This document shows, in pieces, positions 34,801 to 44,127 of a stretch of 64,000 nucleotides of DNA; within the stretch, counting starts at the first letter, position 1; each line of letters opens with the position of its first letter. Origin of the DNA: Eutreptiella sp. 'Long Island Sound 2002' (lineage: Eukaryota; Euglenozoa; Euglenophyceae; Eutreptiales; Eutreptiaceae); NCBI GenBank assembly GCA_964036045.1, contig OZ038383.1, positions 90,121,086 through 90,185,085 on the forward strand, in the 5' to 3' direction. A program made the translations under genes and the position numbers. A model generated the notes under the pieces. That model saw only the letters and a program-made list of their open reading frames with translations, ran no database searches and was not told the origin of the DNA.

Positions 34801-36199
34801 CGGAGTTTGGCCTCTGCCTCCTCCACTGCGGCGGCGGTGGCTGCGGCAGCCCGCACTTCGGCTTCCTCCCGAGCACGAGCTGCCTCGGCTTTCCGGGCCT
34901 GCTGCAGCCGCGCCTTCTGCGCTTCCAACGCCGCCAGCTCCGCCTCCGTCTTGGCCTTCTCCTCAGCGACCTTCCGTCGCGCGGCCTCGATGGCGTCCTT
35001 CTTGGCGGCGCCCGCCTGGGCCTTAGCCGTCGCTTCGGCGTGGGCCCTTTCCTCCGCCTCCTTCTTTGCCCTACTTGGGCAAGCGCCTCTTCCAGCGCCC
35101 TCACCTCGGCCTCCTTGCAGGCAATGGCCTCCTGCGTCAGGCGGGCTTCCTCGTCGGCTGCCGCCAACTCACCGTTGACCTGGGCAGTCGCTGCCCCATG
35201 GGCGGCTACGGCCGTGAGTCTGGCCGCAATGGCCGCCACGGTCTGGGCGTGGATGGCCATGCCATGCGCCCACTCCGCAGCCTCCTCCTGGGCGATGCCG
35301 ACGGCGCCCTCCACGGCAGCGCTGTGCTGCCTGGCCCGTTGTCGGGCAACCCGAAGGTTGCAGGGCACCCCACAGGCGCGCTCAGAGGCGCGCGCCACGT
35401 CCCTGTCGGGAGCGACGCTGCTGCTGGAGCTGGCCTGGTCGGCCGGCCTCCTCCCGCGGTGGGCCGACTCCACTTCGCTGCTGGGGCCTGCTGGGGCCTG
35501 CTGGGGCCTCAGGAGCAGCGGACAGGGCTTGGCCTTGGTCTGCCTGGCAACTTGGATGAAGTCGCCGAGGGTGGCGTGGCCGGGGTGATGACCACCATTG
35601 GCCCGTTGGGGACTGGGGGCTGGGGTTCCGCCCTTGGCGCCTTGGGCGGCTTCGGCGGCCAGGGACTCCGGGTACTCCCGCCACTTCTGGTCCCGCTTCC
35701 TGTCCCCGGCGGACCGCTTCTCCTTCCCCGGAGAGGCGCTGCTGCTGCCCTGCAGCCTGCGCTCGCTCCCCGGTTCCGGGAAGTTCTTTTCGATCATGTC
35801 CCACATGGAGACATTGATCGAGGCGCCCGATGGGTACTCGTTGGAGTCCTCGTCCTCCTCAATCCCGTCAGGGCGCAGCCCTTCGCCGGGCCTGTCCGGC
35901 CGGGTCCAGGTCCTCCAGCGCTTGCGGCGGAAGCGGTACTCGTACCCTTCCGCCCGCAGCCACTCCTCCACTGCCCGCAGGCGGTCCTCCCCCATGTCCT
36001 CGCGGAGCTCGAAGCTCCCGGGCATGCCGCCTTCGCACTGGGGGTGGCTGTGGCGGTAGTGCTGGTCCCAAACCAAACCAGCCAGCAGGCGTGCCGCATG
36101 GGGCTGGGGCCGCGGCCACGTCCTACCCGCTTCTTGCCAGTTTACCATCGCAGCGGGGGCGTAGTTGGTCTTGAGGTCCTTGGTGTGCACTGGCTCCAC
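31830..36199 (-). pseudogene. gag: Gag of element E, very long N-terminal region
   Basis: Gag core at 33,344-32,295: the PPMYDGNPLNLDRFL block and a helical region ending in an acidic DDDDDDE run are typical of a retrotransposon capsid. Zinc knuckle near 32,220-32,165 of the form CX2CX8HX4C (CFVCYGRKRGFNHDHRTC), then a Lys/Asn-rich tail. A TAG at 32295-32297 separates capsid and knuckle in frame. Upstream, protein-like sequence continues to the ATG at 36199 through alternating frames: a globular WxxxxAEGYEYRFRRK-type segment, a long Ala/Glu coiled coil (about 35,360-34,800), acidic and Gly/Pro-rich stretches and a second short coiled coil near 34,060. At least three frameshifts are needed (near 35,070, 34,300 and 33,350). 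Whether this was one Gag or two ORFs is uncertain. Confidence 0.75.
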
Positions 36200-36570
36200 T
36201 CAACGAACTGGTGGTGGTTGTTGAGGCGGGTGCTGCAGCACTGGATTGGGAGTGCGGCTGGTGCTGGTCAGCCGGTGGTTGTGGAGGTGGTTGACGCGGC
36301 CTTGCTGGTCGGCCGATGGGACTCGCTGATGCAGGAGTCCTGGTCTGTGCACCTCTTTCCCGGTCGCTGCGCGGTCAGGGCGATGCTCTGGACGGCGCTG
36401 CGGGCTCCGCGACGAACTCGGCGCTGTCGCTGGGCGGCGCTGCGAGCCGCTGCGCTGCGCTGCGAGCCGCTGCGCTGCGCTGCGAGCTGCGAGCTGCGCC
36501 GCGCTGCTCGGGGTTGGTGGCCCCGAGTGGCACGCGAGGGCTGGGTAACCCCGCGGCGGTGAAACGCTTT
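36200..36570 (-). other. Leader of element E
   Basis: About 370 bp between the 5' LTR and the gag ATG. It contains a simple repeat of GCTGCGAGCCGCTGCGCTGC type at 36,450-36,510. The bases directly after the LTR (AAAGCGTTTCACCGCC on the minus strand) do not show the TGG expected of a primer-binding site. Confidence 0.6.
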
Positions 36571-38176
36571 TGACGCGTTCCCGTGGGGGGCCGGCCACGG
36601 GACGCTGCGGTGGACACGCGCAAGTGAGCACGCAGGCAAAGCACCACGCTCACAGGGGCATCAATGCGCTCATGTCATGTGACAAAGCGTTTCAGGATCC
36701 TTGCCACTCTGCAACAAGGGAACGAAAGTATGCACAGCAACACATCAGGATATGTACACATGGGGTTAAGACTGGACTGGGGTAAGGGCATCACAGGACA
36801 ATAGACACTCAGTCCTAACTCATATCCCAATCCCAGGTCCGACCCTCTCAGTGGCTGGTGGGGGCGGGGGCTCAAACACAACCCATGCCCTGCTCAGTCC
36901 GGACCCTGAAACCCTGCCAATGGGAGAGGTGTCCCGCCCGGCCACAGGCGTATGTGCTCCACTTGGGCCGCCTTGAAAGGTTACGAGCGCTACTTCCCAA
37001 GTGGGCACATGAAAATATGGAAAATTGCAAAACACACACCTTGCTCCCAACGCATCGCCTCGGGATCGCCACACAAGCTTCCCTTCACGAAGGTTAGGCT
37101 CGCAATTGATTGTAGGGAGTATGGAGAAGAGGCTTGCACAATATGAGGTCCATTGGCGGGCTTGGCTTGGAGCGATGGACCCGCCAAAGGGGCACGCAAC
37201 ACAACACAAGGCACATACTCCATATTGCCCAAAAAGGTGGCTCCCCCCACGATATGTCATGCCCCTCCAAGGGCATAACTTTGCGTCAATTGCTCATAGG
37301 AACTCAAGAAGAGTTCCTATGCAACACCAACACTCGCGCGCTACACTCGAAGTTATCTTAACGCACGCAATATCATGGCCATAGAGTTACAACGCAAACT
37401 CTACCCTCTTGACCATGATCCATTACACTAGCGCGCACGTGTGGAGACGCAAGGCATATGATGCTTCCTAAATTACGTCCGGAGCATTGTGAATACATCC
37501 CACGTTTCCTTATTGTCATTCCTCGCAAGCAACACGAGATATGACCTTCACAAGTGGCCTCACGAATCAACTTTGTTTTGCCCATATCTTTACGACAAAT
37601 GGAGGGCAGGATAAAAGGAAAGTTGATTCGTGCATAGGGAAGCACGTAGGTCCACTCGAAAGAGGTCAAATCAAGTGCGGGGATGTCGAAGTCGAAAATC
37701 CGATTTCGACATCCTGAAAAATTCGGATTAAGGTTGCGAGTGTAGAATGTGAAAATTGCGGATGCATCATTGCAATTCCTGAAGACTTTAGAGCCTTCGT
37801 CACGGATAGCGTTAAAATTTCCATTATAAACAGTTAAACTGGCGGGTACGGTAAAGTCGCGATCCAACCGCCAGCAGTCAAAACAGTGAATATCAGAACG
37901 GAAGCGTAAAAATTGACGGAAACAATATGAAAATAAAACCCTGTTGATTTCTGATGTTCTGACATATAAATCTCCGCTGGCGATGCATCGGTTGCCGATG
38001 CGGGGCTTTACGGCACGGAACACGCTCCCGCCGGGCTCGCACCGGGCGTCAACGGGCGCCTTCCGTACATGGGGTTAGTGGACCGGAGACCGGTCTTCCC
38101 TTCCGTACTTAGGGTTAGTGGACCGGAGACCGGTTGTATGCCGTAACCTAGCCATGGGGTTCTGGGTACCGCTTCA
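36571..38176 (-). repeat. 5' LTR of E, internally deleted
   Basis: Matches the 3' LTR end to end except for a 1,419-bp deletion at 36950/36951. The breakpoints share a CG dinucleotide, compatible with end joining or template slippage during reverse transcription. Point differences to the other LTR are few. Confidence 0.9.
37373..38023 (-). CDS. 216-codon open frame in the E 5' LTR
   Basis: The second copy of the frame at 18967-19617, fully open and the same length. Differences include Thr/Ile near residue 14, Gly/Glu near 25 and Val/Asn near 85. If translated, it would start within the LTR near its upstream end. No function is proposed. Confidence 0.35.
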   Translation of the reverse strand: MFRAVKPRIGNRCIASGDLYVRTSEINRVLFSYCFRQFLRFRSDIHCFDCWRLDRDFTVPASLTVYNGNFNAIRDEGSKVFRNCNDASAIFTFYTRNLNPNFSGCRNRIFDFDIPALDLTSFEWTYVLPYARINFPFILPSICRKDMGKTKLIREATCEGHISCCLRGMTIRKRGMYSQCSGRNLGSIICLASPHVRASVMDHGQEGRVCVVTLWP

Positions 38177-38180
38177 AGCC

Positions 38181-39942
38181 GAGGCGACCGCCCCCGCCGC
38201 CCAAGCAGCCAGCCCCGCCGCCCCGCCCCGCCCAGACAAGCAGGAGGCGGAGACCGCAGCGAGCCACGCCGCGGCCCCGGCCGCGGGCCCCGGCACGCCG
38301 CCGACACGGGGGGCAGCCCCGGCGCAGGAACCGGGGGCATCGCCAAGGGCTGCCGCAGCCGCAGAGGAGAGCAAGAAGGACGCGCAAGGGGTTGCGACCG
38401 CGCGGGCCACGGGCGCCTCGTCGGCGGCCGCCACGGCAGCGAAGGAGAGCGGGGAGGGCGCGCGAGGGGCTGCGGCCGCGACCCCCGCGGGCCGCGACAC
38501 CACCTCGGCCGGCCGCGCCGCGACCTCCAGCGCGCCGCGAACGCGAGGGACGGACCCCGCACGGGCCGCGGGCGCCTCGCCGGCGGCCGCCGCGGCAGCA
38601 GAGGAGAACGAGGAGGGCGTGCGAGGGGTTGCGACCGCGGCCACGGGCGCCTCGTCGGCGGCCGCCACGGCGGCGGAGGAGAGCGAGGAGGGCGCGCGGG
38701 GGGCTGCGGCCGCGACCCAGGCGGGCCGCGACACCGCCTCGGCCGGCCACGCCGCGGCCCCCAGCACGCCGCGCAAGCGGGGGAAGAACCCCGCACGGGC
38801 CGCGGACGCCTCGCCGGCGGCCGCCGCAGCAGCAGCAGTGGGCAGGGAGAGCGCGAAGTACCGCGCCCACGCCAACCCCACCCACACCCACACCAGCCCC
38901 CCCAAGCCGTTCCCCCCCATGCCCTTTCCCCCGGGGCGGGAGCGGCACGTCCGCCCCCCGACGCGCGAGCGCTCGCCGCCGGGCGTCACGCTGCCGCAGC
39001 TGCAAAGGCAGCGGGACGCCCGGCGAGTGGTCCAGGAAGGGCGGAGCAGCGGGGGGGAGCAGAGCGGACGGCGCGACTCGGGGCAGGGGGCCGGGAAGGG
39101 GCCAGGGCACGGGAAGGGCTCGCAGGGGCGCGGGCAGGGAGCCCAGGTGCAGTGGGCAGGGCGAGGGGAGGTGGGAGAGCGAGCGGGCCAGGGCGTGGGG
39201 GACGGGAGGCGGGACCCGCGACACGGGCAGGGGGCTGGGAAGGGGCCCAAGGGCAAGGGCAAGGGCGCCGCGGGCCCCAAGGGACAGGCGGGACGGAGCA
39301 CGGGGGCCCAGGGGGGAGGACGGGGCGAAGGAAGGGGGGCAGAGGGCGGGGCGCCCCCGCAGCCGGACGTGCAGCCGGTGAGGTGCATCCCCCCCGGCAT
39401 CCAACAGATGCCGGCACCCCACACCCACCACCACCACCACCACCACAACCACCACCTCTACAACATGGACCCTGACGCCGGCGAGCTCGTCCCCCCCCAA
39501 CCCCCACGACACCAGCACCATCAAGCCCCCCCCGCGCCGAGGGCGGAGCCGGCGCGGATGGCCTCGGCAGAGGGTTGTGGGGGAGGTGTACGGGTGGTTG
39601 TGCTGGGCCAACCAGGGGACCTCCAGGAGGTCGAGGAACCGGCCCTTCGATGCCGTGCTCCTCCGGAGGGACGGAGGAAGCCGAGAGGTACCCCCGGGGG
39701 GGTGGGCAGCCCCAGAGGACCATGAGAGGGTCCTCAGGTCAGTGATCCGGGCGGCGTGGCCCGACAGGGAGCCGACGTGGCCGGCCTTCCTGGAAGGGGC
39801 AGCGGTGCTCCGCATCACGGATGCGGGCGCCAACAGCTGGCTCCCCCGGGCTTTGCGCAGCGCCCTCGCCCACTGGCGCTGGCGCCGGCACAACCCGCCG
39901 CCGCCGCAGCCCCAGCCCCCACACAAGCGGCGGCGCGGGTGA
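38181..39942 (+). pseudogene. ORF1 of element F, second part
   Basis: Continues the frame that stops at the E insertion. The order is Ala-rich repeats of an AAAAEE(S/N)(E/K)xGxRG type with ASPAAAAA units, a Pro-rich segment, an Arg/Gln segment (QLQRQRDARR), a Gly/Lys-rich region, then a His cluster (about 39,425-39,455). Near 39,590 a shift to another frame gives a globular-looking end with VYGWLCWANQ and WPAFLEG, terminating in a basic KRRRG at 39942. The repeats and basic regions suggest an RNA-binding ORF1 or Gag-like protein; no named domain was recognised. A G-run near the shift makes either real frameshifting or a sequencing error possible. Confidence 0.5.
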
Positions 39943-42253
39943 AGGCCCAGACGGCAGATGCGCGAGAGTGGGGGGAGGAGCCGGGCCCCCCGACCCACGC
40001 CCCCCCCATGTACGGCACGACGCATGAGAGCGTGCCACCTCCCGCGGGAGGGAGTACGGAGACGGCGAGCACGGGAGGGAACCTGCTGCCCCGCAGCCCG
40101 CTAACCACTGACCGCTAACCCTCACGGCCGCCCCCGGCCTGCCAGCGCCGCGCGACAACGGCCGGGGGGATGAGGGGCCCCAGCGAGGGCCTGCACGAGG
40201 ATCCGGCTCTAGGTAGAGGGGGGCAGGGGAAGGGCGCGACCCCCCAGCCGATGGCCGGCCCCCGGGGCCAGGACTGCCATGCCGCCCCCCCCCCCCCAGG
40301 CTGTCAGGAGGCATCGTGAGGGGACCAGAGGGCCCCCCACACTCCCCCCCCCCCCGCACCCCCCCCAGCTGGGGAGCCACGGGCGCGGCCCTCCGCCCCC
40401 CCGGAGCTGGGGGGGCGACGCAGTGGGGGGAGCGTCCGCTGGACCTGCTCCCGCGAGCCCACACTGGCGTGCCGGAGCGACGCGCACAACGGAACAGTAT
40501 GGAGGCTGCGCCCCACATGACCCTCCCGTGACCACAGCCCACTCAGGGAGGGCAGAGGGGGGGTTCAGGTCTGCAAGGGCCCCCGGGGTAGCGGTCCGCG
40601 GACCGCCCCTCACCCCCCCCACCCCCGGGCGGCACTTCGGCCCCGACCGCATGCACACGCCGGAAGGGAGCGCGCCGGCGACACGAAGGGGGCCAGGATT
40701 GAGTACCGCAGGCCGCCGCCCAGAAGGGGAGCAGGGAGGCCGCGGCGCGACACCCCCCCCCCCGCCCCCCCACCGGCCCGCGGGCTGCTGGGGCCCCGGC
40801 CCCCACCCCCCGAGGCAGGGGGGATGGTCCCCCCCCCGCCCGAGAGAGGAGCCGGAGCGCGACCCGGCCCCCTGCCCCAGCCGCCGGCCCCCATGGGGGC
40901 CGCGAAGAACAAGCGAGCCCGCGCCTACGCGCCAGGACGCCGCACAGATCGTACCCAGAGAAGCCTGGTGAGCACGAACCGGAGCGGTATGGGGGGCCAC
41001 GCCCCCCATGGACAGCACAACGCCAGTGACATCCGCTTTGTTGCCTGCCCAGGGAAGGCAGAGGGAAGGAATGAGGCAGAGCGACCCCCCGCCCTACAGG
41101 CCCCCCCCCGGCCGCACAAACGGGGGGTACGGCGCACGCTCCCCCCCCCCCCCAGCCCGACCCCCAGCACATGAACGCCACGGACCCGCCCCACGGCGCA
41201 CAGCCCCCCCAGGGCGTGCCGGCCGAGGGGACAGAGCAGGGCCCCCACACCCGCACGCCCGCACCCACAACACGTGGATCGCGGGCCCCGGCAGCCCACC
41301 CAGTGGGCGGGCAGTCGGGGGAGGGGGAGCGCATGACCCCAGACGCCCCTCGCAACGTTAGAAGGCACCCCCCCCGGGGACGCCCTGCCGCCACCCCCAC
41401 AACCCCAAGCCAAGTAGGGGGGAACCAGGACCAGACCGCCCCCCCCCAAGCACGCCAGACGGAGCAAGGGACCGGAACAGGACACGCAGAGGGGCACGGA
41501 CCACGTGGAACGGCCCTACCAGCGCCCAGTGCCGGGACCACGCAAGGTGCGCACGCCACACCACCCAGGGGGGGGGGGGCGGACACCGCGAGAGCGCGAG
41601 CGCACACACAGGAAAGGGACACGCGGGGACTACCAGAAGGGCAACCAGACCGAGCGCGCGGAACGCACAGACCACGTGGAATGGCGTACCAGCGAGCGAG
41701 GGTAAGGAACACCCGGACGGGACGGCCCGCCACACGAAGCGCCGAACACGCGAGGGGGGGAGGGGGAAAAGAGAGAGACACAACACGAGGTACCGGCCCG
41801 AACCCCCCGAACCGGCCGCGAGCGCCGCGCACACACTGACGGGGCACTGCACCCGCCAAGGCAGTAGTGGCGCACAGCGCCACGCCCCAACCCGTAGGCT
41901 AGGCAGCCTCCGCGCCAGCCCAAGGGGGTCCCACTGGCGACAAGCCAGTAGCACGGGCCCGGCGGCGCCGGCGCCCCGGGCGACCACGCATTAGGGGGGC
42001 GAAGCAGTGGGTAAGCGCCCGCAGCCACGGCTGCGAATTGATGCACTGAACGGGGAGTGGCGAAACGGGGAAGCCGGGGAAGGACGGGGCTCCGAGCTCT
42101 GTGAACCCGGGGTACTCCGCCACCAGGCAGGAGGTGCGTCTTGGAGGGCCCCCCACTAGGACCCGGTGGAAAGGATATCACCTGGCCCGACCAGGTGGCC
42201 CCCCGGGGCCGAAAGGCGTCTAGTACCCGCAAAATCAGACCTCAAACCTCAAA
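39943..42253 (+). other. 3' part of element F, no gene recognised
   Basis: Very GC-rich with many runs of 8-14 C or G. Long frames exist on both strands but are repetitive Pro/Gly/Arg/Ala products without motifs. A reverse transcriptase with a YADD-type site was looked for and not seen. The end is the (CCTCAAA)2 tail. Confidence 0.5.
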
Positions 42254-42268
42254 CCTGGTTTAGCAACC

Positions 42269-44127
42269 AGGAAACAGGGACTGCAGTGATCGGGGTAGTC
42301 CCCCTTCTTTTCTCAACGAGGCCAGCATCAATACATTCCTGGACCTGGCGCTCGATTTCTTCAACCTGTTCCTGTGGAGCAGGTTAGGGACGACGCCTCA
42401 CTCGCGTCTTTTCAAATTCAGGTTTCAGTTTCAGGTCCATCTGGACCAGTTTTTTACAAGAGAGGGGGGGCGGCAAGGCGCCGAACACCTCCTCATAGGT
42501 TAGCAGCAGTTTCTTCAGTCAGGGGTCAAGGTTAAGACTCTCGAGCTTCTGCAGGAAATCCTCCTCAGCATGGAGGTTGCTCTTTCCATGTTCTTTTTCT
42601 TCTGCTGATCAGCAGTTTCGGCAGGCACAGAACCATCGTCCCACTCAGGGGAACATTGCTGCCCATAGTGCAAAAGAATACACTAGCGGTATCTCAGGAT
42701 CAGGCAGCGTATAGGAATCATCGTCCTCCTCAGACCAGATGGAGGATTTCCAGGTCTGTCTGAGGTATAGCAGCCGCACTTGGCGCTCAATACCTTCGGC
42801 CTTCAGGTACAACAGCCGTCGGAGTTCCTGAGTGTCATGTTCAGACAGTGGCATGTTATTAGAAGCAGGCCGCGCTAGAGCATCAGGACTCCGGGCCACG
42901 GGTTCACCTGTGTGCATAGGCTGCATGTGTAGCACTGGCTTCCCAACAGGGGAAGCGGGTTCTGAGGTCGACTGTAGATCTACCTCCTCCAGCAACAGCT
43001 GGGCTAGGGAGGCACTGTGTTTTAGGTCAACACAGCTGGGATCAACAGGAGGGATAGTGCTGACGATCTCAGACAGTTGGTCGTCAGCATCCTCCTTAAC
43101 AGCTGCAGGTTCCAGATAGCCATCGGGAGATTCACACACTGTAAGTGTGGCAGATAGGTGCTCAGGAGATCGATTTTTGAGATCAGAAAGGGTAAGGCCA
43201 CGATTTTCGGCCATGACCTCTTTCAGCAGCACCTGGTCTAGGTCACACAAGGGTACAGGACTGAGAGATCCATCAACGATAGATAAGAAACTGGCCCACT
43301 CAGGGGCCTGCATAGCTGTGTCCTCAGGCACATAGATGGGACCGTCAGGGAGTTGCACTTTTCCCACGGTCATTCGATCTAGCATACGGCGCCAGTAAGC
43401 GTGTTCACCAGAGCAGCCCCAGTCAGGGGTGCACATGACAACCCTTCCTCCCTCATAAGCGATTTTCGTGAGAACCTTCGCGAGCAGGGAGAAGGGAGGG
43501 TTAGCATACGCTAGGCCCATTGCTTTCCAGAAGAAACGGAAAGCGTTGTTTAAATGTTTCGAGCAGTACAACTGCATGATGTGCTGTTGTTGGCTCGCAA
43601 ACAATTCCACCTGGATCTCATCCAGGTTTACCTGAAGGGCCGCCAGTCAATTTTCAAGAACGCGACGGGCCAATTGGTAGTTTTCAGTACGATAGTTAGT
43701 CTTGGATGCGTAGCGCAGCCCAGACTCTTTTCGTCGTGACAGCTCCAAAGGTACGTAGAAGAGCCCACTGCCAAAGTCGCAGTGCAAAGAATAGGGGCGC
43801 TGGAGAGACAGCATTTTTACCTGGGGGTTCCTTCGTAGGAAGTCGGTACCAATGACGATGTCAAAGGCGTCGGTGTCCAGCACTCCGCAGTGTTGGGTCA
43901 CAGTTTCGTCGCCGAGGCATATAGTCACATCGACCCCCCCCATAGGAATGAATGGTACGCCCATCCCCTACTCTTATGGCCACGGTCTTAGTTTTCCTGA
44001 ATATTTTTAGCAGGCGCCGGGCCACTATGGAAAGTGTTGCACCGGTGTCAAGCATCGCTCGAATAACTTGATCCCCGATTTTCACGAGGATCCAGAAAGC
44101 CAAGTCCTCCTCTTCGGAGCTGCCGCC
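42269..44127 (-). pseudogene. pol: Pol of A/B, N-terminal part (protease and Dam-like domain)
   Basis: It follows the gag UAG in the same frame. The aspartic protease has LDTGATLSIV near 44,050, then a frameshift near 43,960. A long domain starts with ELFASQQQ at 43,610. It contains YANPPFSLL (NPPF at 43502-43491), VVMCTPDW and YWRRML, and continues as a Ser/Glu-rich linker to a stop at 42645. Beyond it, the start of the reverse transcriptase is readable only in pieces down to CFLVAKP at the F insertion. The LFAS...NPPF...TPDW arrangement resembles the Dam N6-adenine methyltransferase-like domain known from DIRS retrotransposons and phages. Placing it between protease and reverse transcriptase is unusual for Ty3/gypsy. 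Catalysis is not shown. Confidence 0.8.

Larger units (their letters stand above)
16746..38176 (-). mobile_element. Chromovirus E (Ty3/gypsy), 21.4 kb
   Basis: A complete-ended LTR retrotransposon on the minus strand: 5' LTR 36571-38176, leader, gag 36,199-31,830, pol 31,829-26,847, 7 kb of 3' non-coding sequence, polypurine tract 19771-19782, 3' LTR 16746-19770. The LTRs start TG and end CA. AGCC is duplicated at 16742-16745 and 38177-38180 (4-bp TSD). It is inserted in ORF1 of F. Gag has several frameshifts and pol one nonsense codon, so this copy is dead, but its near-intact 1.4 kb-codon pol makes it the youngest large element here together with G. Confidence 0.9.
16318..42253 (+). mobile_element. 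LINE-like element F, interrupted by E
   Basis: It is inserted in A/B pol with a perfect 15-bp TSD, CCTGGTTTAGCAACC, at 16303-16317 and 42254-42268. Once E and one copy of its TSD are removed, about 4.5 kb remain. A long variable-size TSD and a short 3' tandem tail, (CCTCAAA)2 at 42240-42253, fit target-primed insertion by a non-LTR element on the plus strand. Its ORF1 reads through the E insertion point without a frame change. No reverse transcriptase was recognised in 39.9-42.2 kb, so F is either non-autonomous, degraded or of another class. Confidence 0.62.

Noticed and set aside
38992-42253. Long Pro/Gly/Arg/Ala frames on both strands of the F 3' part
   Set aside because: Products of extreme GC content and homopolymers; no reverse transcriptase or endonuclease motifs and no agreement between frames.
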